This document shows, piece by piece, positions 16,275 through 24,123 of a stretch of 64,000 bases of DNA (its first letter is position 1; each line of letters starts with the position of its first letter). A model generated the notes under the pieces. That model ran no database searches. It was given only the letters and a program-made list of their open reading frames with translations, and was not told the DNA's origin. The DNA comes from CBDEGR01 sp965237895 (GTDB taxonomy: Bacteria; Acidobacteriota; Terriglobia; UBA7540; JAPUME01). Position numbers and translations under genes: made by a program. The stretch covers positions 1,426,001 to 1,490,000 of the forward strand of contig CBDEGR010000002.1 of assembly GCA_965237895.1 (NCBI GenBank). The letters run 5' to 3'.

Positions 16275-16883
16275 ATGGCTACAAAGAGTTTACCGCACAA
16301 TTCCCCATCACAACTCAGGACTGCTATATATGCTCGGGTGTCCACGAACAACGGCCAGGACCCGGAAGTCCAATTACGCGAGCTCCGGGAGTACGTCTCC
16401 CGCCGAGGTTGGAAGCTTGCGGGTGAGTACGTGGACGTTGGTATCTCCGGTGCCAAAGAGAAACGGCCACAACTGGACCGGTTGATAGCCGACGCCCACC
16501 GCCGAAGGTTTGATGCCGTAGTGGTCTGGAAGTTCGACAGGTTCGCACGATCCGTCTCTCACCTACTCCGCGCCTTGGAAAACTTCAAGGCCCTGGGAAT
16601 CGAATTCGTAAGCCTGAGCGAACAGGTGGATACTTCGACCCCGACCGGGAAAATGGTTTTCACTGTCTTGGAGGCTGTGGCTGAACTGGAGCGGAGCTTG
16701 ATTGCCGAGCGGGTGAAGGCTGGGCTACGGAATGCAAAGGCGAAGGGGAAGAAGCTCGGACGCCCGCGGGTTGCCGTGGACCGCGCGAAAATCGCCCGCC
16801 TACGTTCCAAGGGGGCCTCCTGGCGGGCAATCTCAAGGGAAATGGGTGTCGGGCTTGGGACCCTCTACCGGGCCGCTCCTTAG
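16275..16883 (+). CDS. Small serine recombinase (resolvase/invertase family)
   Basis: A 202-residue enzyme. The resolvase catalytic domain is evident: AIYARVSTNN with the nucleophilic Ser, VDVGISGAKEKRPQLDRLIA, and VVVWKFDRFARSVSHLLRAL with the catalytic Arg pair. A long E-helix (ERSLIAERVKAGLRNAKAKG) leads to a C-terminal HTH (IARLRSKGASWRAISREMGV). It may resolve dimers, invert a segment or serve a mobile subelement; no pair of inverted recombination sites was identified. Confidence 0.94.
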   Translation: MATKSLPHNSPSQLRTAIYARVSTNNGQDPEVQLRELREYVSRRGWKLAGEYVDVGISGAKEKRPQLDRLIADAHRRRFDAVVVWKFDRFARSVSHLLRALENFKALGIEFVSLSEQVDTSTPTGKMVFTVLEAVAELERSLIAERVKAGLRNAKAKGKKLGRPRVAVDRAKIARLRSKGASWRAISREMGVGLGTLYRAAP

Positions 16884-16989
16884 CGTTCCAAAAACCTGCC
16901 TGTAACGGCCCCCGCAACCCATTGAAATACCTACCTTGGTGGGAGCTATTTTTACCGTTCCACAATCATATGTTTTTCGATGCTTCCCG

Positions 16990-17018
16990 TTGACTGGCCT
17001 GCGGGCGCGGCCTAAGAT
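16990..17018 (+). promoter_or_regulatory. Promoter of the truncated TPR gene
   Basis: TTGACT (16990-16995), a 17-bp spacer and TAAGAT (17013-17018) precede the ATG at 17048, which has a GAGG ribosome-binding site. Confidence 0.6.
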
Positions 17019-17047
17019 GGCAGGAACATCGCATCGGTGAGGCTGAA

Positions 17048-17245
17048 ATGAAACGAACCAAAACACGTTGGTTGCTGGGGGGAGTGCTGTCCTTGCTCCT
17101 TTGGCCGACGTGCACCGCCGAGCAGGAGACATCGTGGGGGAAGTCCAACGCCGCTGGCATGGAGGCTTTCGAGCAAGGTCGCTACGGCGAGGCTGAGAAA
17201 AGGTGGTTGGCAGCACTTGAGGAGGCAGAAAACTTCGGCCCCGAC
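17048..17245 (+). pseudogene. 5' fragment of a secreted TPR protein, cut by an IS
   Basis: Sixty-six codons encode a signal peptide (MKRTKTRWLLGGVLSLLLW, Cys in WPTCTAEQ suggesting a lipobox-like site) and the first helix of a tetratricopeptide repeat (AFEQGRYGEAEKRWLAALEE). The frame ends at the TGA formed by the terminal bases of the IS remnant starting at 17246. The expected repeat continuation is not found on the other side of the IS copies. Confidence 0.75.
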
Positions 17246-17306
17246 TGACCTGCCCCCAGTGATTGTACCAACTCGTATGTTAGTTCAGCGGTAATTCTGT
17301 CCCTAG
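17246..17306 (-). mobile_element. 61-bp inverted right-end remnant of the same IS
   Basis: This segment is the reverse complement of the right terminus of the IS3-family element (compare 18506-18566) and starts with its outer tip TGACCTGCCCCC. It abuts the left end of IS copy 1 directly at CTAG|TGACC. It points to an earlier inverted IS at this site, mostly deleted when or after copy 1 inserted. Confidence 0.8.
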
Positions 17307-18566
17307 TGACCTGACCCCCTCAAACCGGTCCAGTTCTAATGTTAGAGTTGGACCTGGAATAGGGAGGTCAGGATGGTCAAGAGGAAGCATTCGATCGAAC
17401 AGATTATCGGTAAACTTCGAGAGACCGAAGTGGAACTTGCCCAGGGTCGCAGCGTAGCCGAGGTGTGCCGGTCGTTGGGGGTGACCGAGCAGACCTATTA
17501 CCGCTGGCGAAAGGAGTAGGGCGGTCTAAAGATGGATCAGGCCAAGCGGTTGAAGGTCCTCGAGCAGGAGAACACTCGCTTGAGGAGGGCGGTTGCAGAC
17601 CTGACCTTGGACAAGCAGATTCTGCAGGAGGTCACAAGGGGAAACGGCTAAGCCCGGCGCGTCGCCGGCAGTGGGCGGCGCATGTCTGTAAGGCGTTGGG
17701 TGTCTCGGAACGCCGGGCTTGTCGAGTGCTCAGCCAACCCCGGTCCACCCAGCACCATCGATGCATCGCTGCTCCCGACGAGGATGCCCTGACGAGGGCC
17801 ATCGTCACCCTGGCCGGTCGGTTTGGTCGCTATGGCTATCGTCGGGTCACGGCCTTGCTGCGGCGAGCCGGCTGGAGGGTCAACCATAAGAGAGTGGAGC
17901 GCATCTGGAGGCGGGAGGGGTTGAGAGTGCCGCAGAAACAGCCGAAGCGTGGACGCCTTTGGCTCAACGACGGATCGTGCGTTCGTCTGCGCCCCTGCAG
18001 TCCGAACCACGTCTGGGCTTACGACTTCGTCCAAGCCCGCACTCACGACGGGAGGGCTTTCCGGTTGTTGACGGTCATCGATGAGTACACTCGGGAATGT
18101 CTGGCTATCCAGGTGGCCCGCCAGATTCGATCCGACGATGTCGTGCAGCTACTGGCCGATCTGTTCGTTCTCCGAGGTCCGCCCGAGCACCTTCGCTCGG
18201 ATAATGGCCCGGAGTTCTGCGCCCAAGCTCTACGAGAGTGGCTGGGGCGAATCGGAGTGAAGACGCTCTACATCCAACCCGGGAGTCCCTGGGAGAACGG
18301 CTACAACGAGAGCTTTAATGGGAAGCTCCGAGACGAGTTGCTCGACCGGGAGATCTTCTACACCTTGCAGGAAGCGAAGGTGTTAATCGAGCAGTGGAGG
18401 CGACACTACAACAGGGTTCGACCTCACAGTGCTCTTGGTTATCGTCCACCGGCACCGGAGGCCATGGAAATCCCGCCGCTGCTCGGGAGGCAGCTGCCTC
18501 CCGACCTAGGGACAGAATTACCGCTGAACTAACATACGAGTTGGTACAATCACTGGGGGCAGGTCA
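17307..18566 (+). mobile_element. IS3-family insertion sequence, copy 1 (1260 bp)
   Basis: The ends are TGACCTGACCCCC on the left and, inverted, TGACCTGCCCCCA on the right. Copy 2 (20647-21906) is the same length in the opposite orientation and nearly identical. No target duplication is visible around either copy, in agreement with later rearrangement. The transposase gene of this copy is broken by a nonsense codon. Confidence 0.93.
17373..18532 (+). pseudogene. IS3-family transposase OrfAB, copy 1, orfA nonsense mutation
   Basis: OrfA begins MVKRKHSIEQIIGKLRETEV and has the HTH VAEVCRSLGVTEQTYYRW. At 17517-17519 TAG replaces the TAC (Tyr49) of copy 2, so OrfA and the OrfAB fusion cannot be made. 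Downstream, the OrfB frame (from 17639) is open and carries the DDE integrase core: YDFVQARTHDG (Asp), LRSDNGPEF (Asp) and NESFNGKLRDELLD (Glu). The element could move only if transposase is supplied by copy 2. Confidence 0.9.
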
Positions 18567-19240
18567 ATACGTCCTCGGGCTATATTTCCCCTTTCATTTT
18601 GGACAGTTCGTCTGTAGTTAATGAGCATGACTTCAACATTGGTCAAAATTGTCCGATCTATATGTCTCATGAGGTTGTGGGCGGCCTCGTGAGCCAGGAC
18701 AGAATAGATACTATTCCAATCATTTTTCCAATGGAAGCGTGCGCGTGCGGAACTATGTTCCGCCGAGGTGAACGCATCCTCGGGGAGGTTCCCGATGTTC
18801 ACAAGGTAAGCGACAGGATTAATATAATATTGCAATAGCCCTAAATTGACATTGATCATGGACCCATTGGCAGATGCGTTTGCGTCCATTTTCGGTTGGA
18901 TTAGAAGTTTTTCGTGATCCAAACGCACTCCGTAGAGGTCGAATCCAACATCGTAGAATTTTCGCAATGCTGATCGGAGTTTTGATTCGACCGCTGGCAT
19001 ACTCACACGGGCTTGAGCAGATTCTAGCCATTTCTGCTTCCTATGTTTAGAAGCGGTCTGGAACCACTCTTCAGGAGTGAATCTAGAAAATTCTCTCAAA
19101 CGCTGTTCATCAATCTGCTTTGGAAAAAAGCTCGCCATCAACTGTTTCGACCAAGGCTCACACCCCTGAGCAAAACTTTGTGACGGAAACAAAAGCAAAC
19201 TCCCTACCATAAGGGAGAGCATTAGAATGACCCTTAGCAT
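18567..19240 (-). pseudogene. M48-like zinc metalloprotease, 3' end removed by IS copy 1
   Basis: About 224 codons remain. A signal peptide (MLRVILMLSLMVGSLLLF, cleavage after SFAQ) starts at the ATG at 19240, which has a good GGAGG site. The zinc-binding HExxH is HEAAH in SVLAHEAAHNLMRH, in the context expected of M48/HtpX-type or Loi-like peptidases, which often occur as exported chaperone-proteases. The gene loses its 3' end at the IS boundary (18566/18567), and the remaining frame runs into IS sequence. This stretch is more AT-rich than the surrounding genome. Confidence 0.8.
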
Positions 19241-19344
19241 ATAGAAATCCTCCACTCCTTTAAGTTGCGAGAGCAATACCAGAGACTAGGGGCGACGCAA
19301 GAGGTTGATGAGCTCGGTAGGAACAGGACATACTCTCCCGCGAG

Positions 19345-20517
19345 TCATTTTCTTCGCGCGGCGATCAAGGGGTTTTCACCCGATTTCAGTGGCAGGGTCG
19401 CTACCCGTTCCTCCAGGATGGACTGGTAGGCAGCCATCAGCGCCTCGGTAGCCAGCACCGCCGTGTCAATGTCGTTTGCGGGTGGCATACCGTTCTCAAT
19501 GGCTGCGATCAGTTGGTCCACTGAGCCGAGAGCGGTCGCACCCGGCGCAAACTCATGGTACTCCTGGGGAACGTGGTTGATGGTCACGACTTGCGCACTG
19601 GCGTCGATGTGCAACGTTTCGTGCTCATAGTTGATGGTCATCGAATTGCTGTGGCGCCGCTCGCCGTCAAGCTGCTGCTTGCCCGTTTCGAGAAAAGCGA
19701 AGAAGTCACCATAGTCGAGGACCATCTGGCCGAAGTTCTCGACATCAGCTTCTCGGTAAACGTCCCAGGTCTTTCGCCACTTCGCGGTCACAGCTCGGGG
19801 TCGGCCTAACAACGCGATGGCGTAGTCAAGCGCATAGCACCCCATATTGGTCATCTCGCCCCCGCCGGACTTCTCGGGCGGGTCAAGCCTTTCCGGCCAA
19901 GCCGCCTTCAAGTCGAAATCCTTCGAGAAGTTCATTCCGAACAGGTGGTGGTACCCCATCACTTTTCCATACTTGCCCGCCCGCACTTCGCTGAGCAGTC
20001 GCGCGTAAACGGGAACCGATCGAACCATGGGAATGTCGTACACGAATTGGACGTGGTGTTTCTTGACCGCCGCGGCGATGCGACGGGCACTGTCCAGGCT
20101 CTCGGCAAGCGGTTTATTGAGGAAAATGTGCTTGCCGAGAGCGGCAGCCCTTTCGACCATCACCGCCTTGTCGCACGGGTCGGTGGTAATGGCCACGAGA
20201 TCCACTCGCGAGTCGGAAATGACTTCGTCATAAGAATTCGCCAGCGGTGCGCCGAACACTTCGCACAATTCCTGGGCGCGACGGGCATTTTTTTCATAGG
20301 CCGCCACCACGGAGGTGTCGGCGCGTTTCTTGAACATGCGGCAGATACCGGCCCCGTGCGTGGCGCAGTTCCCCAAGATCCCTACGCCGTAAGTCTTCCC
20401 GGGTTGTGACCCAGCGACGAGAGTTACCCCACCACGCATCGCTGACATGCAGGCGGCCACCGCTCCGGCGGAAGTGCGGATAAACTTACGGCGTCGCATG
20501 CCCTGTGGATGAAGCAT
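19345..20517 (-). CDS. Gfo/Idh/MocA-family oxidoreductase with Tat-like signal
   Basis: A ~390-residue protein. The N-terminus RRRKFIRTSAGAVAACMSAM is a twin-arginine-type export signal. The Rossmann domain follows (YGVGILGNCATHGAGICRMF), then the EKP-like motif HIFLNKPLAES and a C-terminal alpha/beta sheet domain with GGGEMTNMGCYALDYAIALL, where the conserved His is replaced by Cys-Tyr-type residues. These enzymes oxidise or epimerise sugars using NAD(P). Start: ATG at 20517, with AGGAGGT 8 bases upstream. It lies between the two inverted IS copies, so it may have arrived with them. Confidence 0.88.
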   Translation of the reverse strand: MLHPQGMRRRKFIRTSAGAVAACMSAMRGGVTLVAGSQPGKTYGVGILGNCATHGAGICRMFKKRADTSVVAAYEKNARRAQELCEVFGAPLANSYDEVISDSRVDLVAITTDPCDKAVMVERAAALGKHIFLNKPLAESLDSARRIAAAVKKHHVQFVYDIPMVRSVPVYARLLSEVRAGKYGKVMGYHHLFGMNFSKDFDLKAAWPERLDPPEKSGGGEMTNMGCYALDYAIALLGRPRAVTAKWRKTWDVYREADVENFGQMVLDYGDFFAFLETGKQQLDGERRHSNSMTINYEHETLHIDASAQVVTINHVPQEYHEFAPGATALGSVDQLIAAIENGMPPANDIDTAVLATEALMAAYQSILEERVATLPLKSGENPLIAARRK

Positions 20518-20615
20518 TGTCAAACACCTCCTCGAAACCGCGCAGAGGAACTTCTGTTCTTGCTATCCCCATGGTATGTGGCCCTTCAAGCGGTCGGCCG
20601 GAGGGACATCCAAAG

Positions 20616-20628
20616 GCGCACAGTGCGC
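20616..20628. repeat. Perfect palindrome GCGCAC-A-GTGCGC
   Basis: A 6-bp-arm palindrome in the 129-bp gap between the oxidoreductase start and IS copy 2. It could be an operator of the oxidoreductase gene; no cognate regulator is adjacent. Confidence 0.4.
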
Positions 20629-20646
20629 TATATCTCTCCTGGGGCC

Positions 20647-21906
20647 TGACCTGCCCCCAGTGATTGTACCAACTCGTATGTTAGTTCAGCGGTAATTCTG
20701 TCCCTAGGTCGGGAGGCAGCTGCCTCCCGAGCAGCGGCGGGATTTCCATGGCCTCCGGTGCCGGTGGACGATAACCAAGAGCACTGTGAGGTCGAACCCT
20801 GTTGTAGTGTCGCCTCCACTGCTCGATTAACACCTTCGCTTCCTGCAAGGTGTAGAAGATCTCCCGGTCGAGCAACTCGTCTCGGAGCTTCCCATTAAAG
20901 CTCTCGTTGTAGCCGTTCTCCCAGGGACTCCCGGGTTGGATGTAGAGCGTCTTCACTCCGATTCGCCCCAGCCACTCTCGTAGAGCTTGGGCGCAGAACT
21001 CCGGGCCATTATCCGAGCGAAGGTGCTCGGGCGGACCTCGGAGAACGAACAGATCGGCCAGTAGCTGCACGACATCGTCGGATCGAATCTGGCGGGCCAC
21101 CTGGATAGCCAGACATTCCCGAGTGTACTCATCGATGACCGTCAACAACCGGAAAGCCCTCCCGTCGTGAGTGCGGGCTTGGACGAAGTCGTAAGCCCAG
21201 ACTTGGTTCGGACTGCAGGGGCGCAGACGAACGCACGATCCGTCGTTGAGCCAAAGGCGTCCACGCTTCGGCTGTTTCTGCGGCACTCTCAACCCCTCCC
21301 GCCTCCAGATGCGCTCCACTCTCTTATGGTTGACCCTCCAGCCGGCTCGCCGCAGCAAGGCCGTGACCCGACGATAGCCATAGCGACCAAACCGACCGGC
21401 CAGGGTGACGATGGCCCTCGTCAGGGCATCCTCGTCGGGAGCAGCGATGCATCGATGGCGCTGGGTGGACCGGGGTTGGCTGAGCACTCGACAAGCCCGG
21501 CGTTCCGAGACACCCAACGCCTTACAGATATGCGCCGCCCACTGCCGGCGACGCGCCGGGCTTAGCCGTTTCCCCTTGTGACCTCCTGCAGAATCTGCTT
21601 GTCCAAGGTCAGGTCTGCAACCGCCCTCCTCAAGCGAGTGTTCTCCTGCTCGAGGACCTTCAACCGCTTGGCCTGATCCATCTTTAGACCGCCGTACTCC
21701 TTTCGCCAGCGGTAATAGGTCTGCTCGGTCACCCCCAACGACCGGCACACCTCGGCTACGCTGCGACCCTGGGCAAGTTCCACTTCGGTCTCTCGAAGTT
21801 TACCGATAATCTGTTCGATCGAATGCTTCCTCTTGACCATCCTGACCTCCCTATTCCAGGTCCAACTCTAACATTAGAACTGGACCGGTTTGAGGGGGTC
21901 AGGTCA
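20647..21906 (-). mobile_element. IS3-family insertion sequence, copy 2 (1260 bp)
   Basis: Inverted relative to copy 1, with the same termini: TGACCTGCCCCC on the left here and, inverted, TGACCTGACCCC on the right. The transposase genes are intact. Flanking triplets differ (GCC before, GCT after), so no target duplication is seen. Confidence 0.93.
20681..21840 (-). CDS. IS3-family transposase OrfAB (programmed frameshift), copy 2
   Basis: OrfA (21840-21562, 92 residues, HTH plus leucine-rich coiled coil KRLKVLEQENTRLRRAVADL) ends 5 bases after the heptamer GGGAAAC (21574-21568), which fits the X-XXY-YYZ rule for -1 slippage in the OrfA frame. Shifting there enters the OrfB frame (to 20681) with the DDE catalytic core YDFVQ, SDNGPEF and NESFNGKLRDELL. 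The fusion would be about 386 residues, the normal IS3 transposase size. It is probably able to act on both IS copies. Confidence 0.92.
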
Positions 21907-22200
21907 GCTCCCGCAAGCTCCTTGACATTCGGTGGACCCGCCGGGGCAACTGGTTCATGCGGCTCTGGGGCGGCGTCGCCTGCGGCTTCGGCCTCTGGCT
22001 GGCGTACACTGTCGCCGGTTAGCCGTCGCGCTACCTCACAAGGCGCTGCAACTGGCCGCGGCTGGCGCAACCATCCCGGCCGTTTTCGCGGGATGTGTGC
22101 GGACATCGTTTGCTTCGCTAACAGACAATAGACAAACACATCAACCCCACGTGGTAAACTGCACCCTGTATGCGACAGCCGGGTTGAAGATTTAGCAGAA
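21907..22200. other. IS-flanking stretch with no confident gene
   Basis: These 294 bp follow the left end of IS copy 2. On the plus strand a short open frame ends at 22021 with a hydrophobic stretch (WFMRLWGGVACGFGLWLAYT) that could be the last membrane helix of a gene truncated by the IS. On the minus strand a proline-rich frame overlaps it. Neither can be assigned. Confidence 0.35.
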
Positions 22201-22845
22201 CTAACCCTCAGCGGTTAAAGCCTTTGATTTACGGTCCCTTTTTCTGCACGGCTGATTCGCCGCGGCATTCAGGTCTCTCGGCTCCGTGATAGAGAAGAGG
22301 ACAAAGGCACCTGTAGCCGAAGTGAGCCGCCGAGACACCTCAGCCATTCGCTGCGCTGTCCAAACCAGGTCCACGCGCCGATGCCGCCCCATCCGGCTCA
22401 GCAAGTCCAGGCCCTCCGGCTGGTAGGCAGCCGTCGAGAACCAGGGCACCTCCTCCAGAGCGAAGCACAGCCGTCCGACATTAAAGGCAGCCTCGGCCAA
22501 TTCGTTCAAGGTTTCTTCCTCACCCTCCGCGGGCCGGAAAGCGCAATGGAAAAAAGGCGTCCGCCCCATCTGATCGAGATAGTCGAAGCACTTATCCAAG
22601 GATGAAAACAGGTTCGGGGATGAATGCTCCGCCATCGTATCGAAGATCACCACGCGCGGTTGGCAAGAAACGATCTCTCGCAACACCGTACTTTTCCCTG
22701 AACCCTTGCGGCCTACGATACCGATGATTCGATTCTGTACGTTCAACCCCAAACCTTCCCAGCCAAGCCTGTAGGGGATGCCGGCTTCCAGGGACTGACG
22801 GACGGACGCGAAGGAGCCTGGACTACACCCCGCTTCCCGATCCAC
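22201..22845 (-). CDS. P-loop ATPase resembling viral packaging (HerA/FtsK-type) ATPases
   Basis: A 214-residue single-domain NTPase. Walker A is GIVGRKGSGKST (residues ~42-53), Walker B is RLCFALEEVPWF (~125-136), and the conserved block RHRRVDLVWTAQRMAEVSRR followed by EPRDLN matches the pattern RHxGxxxxxTQRPAxVSRxLT...EPRD that I associate with packaging ATPases of tail-less membrane-containing phages and relatives. Zot/pI proteins of filamentous phages share part of it, but there is no C-terminal membrane segment. The start codon is a GTG at 22845, inside the overlapping small membrane-protein gene. Confidence 0.72.
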   Translation of the reverse strand: MDREAGCSPGSFASVRQSLEAGIPYRLGWEGLGLNVQNRIIGIVGRKGSGKSTVLREIVSCQPRVVIFDTMAEHSSPNLFSSLDKCFDYLDQMGRTPFFHCAFRPAEGEEETLNELAEAAFNVGRLCFALEEVPWFSTAAYQPEGLDLLSRMGRHRRVDLVWTAQRMAEVSRRLTSATGAFVLFSITEPRDLNAAANQPCRKRDRKSKALTAEG

Positions 22846-22925
22846 GAAAGGAAAAAAGGAAGGCTAACTAAAAAGAGAGGGACCATAGCCATCAAAACCC
22901 ACAACAGCACTCCAGAACGCCTCAT
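22743..22925 (-). CDS. Small membrane protein overlapping the ATPase gene
   Basis: A 60-residue protein: MRRSGVLLWVLMAMVPLFLV continues hydrophobic to about residue 28, forming one strong transmembrane helix after a basic N-terminus, with a proline-rich soluble tail. AGGGGG lies about 5 bases upstream of the ATG. It overlaps the end of the preceding gene (22864-22925) and the first 34 codons of the ATPase (22743-22845) in a different frame, a compact arrangement typical of virus morphogenesis genes. No homologue is recognised. Confidence 0.55.
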   Translation of the reverse strand: MRRSGVLLWVLMAMVPLFLVSLPFFLSWIGKRGVVQAPSRPSVSPWKPASPTGLAGKVWG

Positions 22926-23376
22926 AAAACCCCCTGTCAAGCCCGCGGCGGCCTTGAAATGATTGGGGTAGGCCCCTCTTCCGCATGGCCCACTCGTGAT
23001 GCCGCTCATTCAACCGGACATTCATCGCCCGGCACCGCTCCACGTAGGATAAAGATTTAGGCTCCGGCCCCGGCAAGGCACGCGGGACCGGCTGAGGAAC
23101 AGGCAAGGCATTTTCCTGGTACCCCGCGAGAATCAGCTTCCGCAACCCGACGAGGTTCTTCCGTGAATAGGTCAGTTCCCGAATCCGAGGCAGGGCCAGT
23201 TTGGGAATCCGGACCGTCAACCTTTCCGGCCCAGGCCCAGGATCGGGTACGTCTACATCCACCAGCCCACGATGCGCGGCGGAAGCAATCTTGCCGATGA
23301 CCTCCGTAGCCGATCCGCACCGGCGAACCCAACGGGCCAGAGGTTCGGAAACTCTTACTGAAAACTCACGTGACAT
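22864..23376 (-). CDS. Element protein of unknown function next to attR
   Basis: A 170-residue protein, the last gene before attR. The N-terminal third (FSVRVSEPLARWVRRCGSAT) is amphipathic, the middle is proline-rich (PVPQPVPRALPGPEPK), and the C-terminus is aromatic. No signal peptide or known domain. It reads in the same direction as the membrane protein and ATPase and forms a three-gene cluster with them. Confidence 0.55.
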   Translation of the reverse strand: MSREFSVRVSEPLARWVRRCGSATEVIGKIASAAHRGLVDVDVPDPGPGPERLTVRIPKLALPRIRELTYSRKNLVGLRKLILAGYQENALPVPQPVPRALPGPEPKSLSYVERCRAMNVRLNERHHEWAMRKRGLPQSFQGRRGLDRGFYEAFWSAVVGFDGYGPSLFS

Positions 23377-23470
23377 GGGAACAAAACTGGGAACAAAACC
23401 CCTCGTTCAAACCCCAACTTCTGGCAGAAGGGAGGCTGAAAACACTGGGACTTAAGTGGGTTGGACTTAT

Positions 23471-23515
23471 TTCGGGAGCAAGAGGTCCGGGGTTCAAATC
23501 CCCGCGCCCCGACCA
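23471..23515 (+). repeat. Attachment repeat, distal end (attR)
   Basis: It matches 13034-13078 over 45 bases with one mismatch in the T loop. Bases before 23471 do not continue the tRNA, so this is a tRNA 3'-half duplicate and not a functional tRNA gene. Confidence 0.92.
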
Positions 23516-23556
23516 GTTTCCCGCCCTTATCATCCGTCACAGGTTACCCGAAGCGT

Positions 23557-24123
23557 TTATTGCAGGTAGCCCAAAGCATTGAGTTGTTTCCGGAGTTTTT
23601 CATAAATTTTTATCTTGGTGGATTGGATTTTTTTCCGGGGACCCTGTTCGTGGGCTTTCAGAAGAGAGAGCAAGTAGCCGCTTCTGACGCGATTTTTATC
23701 AAATAAATTCACCTGTTCAGCGGAGTCTTGATGATGATAAAGTTGAATGTCCCTTAAAACTCCCCTGTGTTGTATTAATTTCCAAGAGCCGTCAATGATG
23801 CTTCTGGCCCTTCGGCTGTCAAGTTGGTACGAGAAGACCTTGCGGGGCTTGCTCGGTTCATCCGCTGTCCGCAGAATGCGAAGGAGGCTTCTGCCTTCCA
23901 AAGAATGGGGGATTTCAAGCCCGACCGAGTCTAGGACTGTGGGAACGATATCCACATGTTGTGCCGCGGGCGGAGGACCAATGTGAATCTGCTGGTTGGA
24001 GTTGAGGTGCCGGAAGTGGCGACCGGGTGGGATTTCCTTCTGGAACTCCAGGGCGGAGAAAAATCTCAGTTCGCCATCGGCTTCCAGCGGCGCTTCTGAG
24101 CCGCTTGATTTTCCGCAAATCAT
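23557..24123 (-). pseudogene. C-terminal fragment of a sulfatase
   Basis: From about residue 56 the sequence follows the C-terminal part of arylsulfatase-type enzymes: HVDIVPTVLDSVGLEIP, LEGRSLL, SIIDGSWKLI, then EQVNLFD and the terminal LRKQLNALGYLQ. The catalytic N-terminal half with the formylglycine CxPxR site is absent; the first ~55 residues do not look like sulfatase. Normal length is 450-600 residues. The fragment abuts attR, so element insertion or deletion may have removed the rest. It ends 1 bp before the gluconolactonase gene. Confidence 0.75.

Noticed and set aside
17307..21906. An active composite transposon carrying the oxidoreductase
   Set aside because: The outermost ends could in principle work, but no target duplications are found, copy 1 transposase is dead and both outer neighbours show deletion signs.
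22201..22845. Zot/pI assembly protein of a filamentous phage
   Set aside because: No membrane segment follows the ATPase domain, the protein is shorter than typical Zot, and no coat or pIII-like gene is nearby; kept only as an alternative to the packaging-ATPase reading.
23471..23515. A second tRNA-Pro gene
   Set aside because: Only the anticodon loop to CCA portion is present; the acceptor 5' strand and D-arm are missing. It is the attR duplicate.
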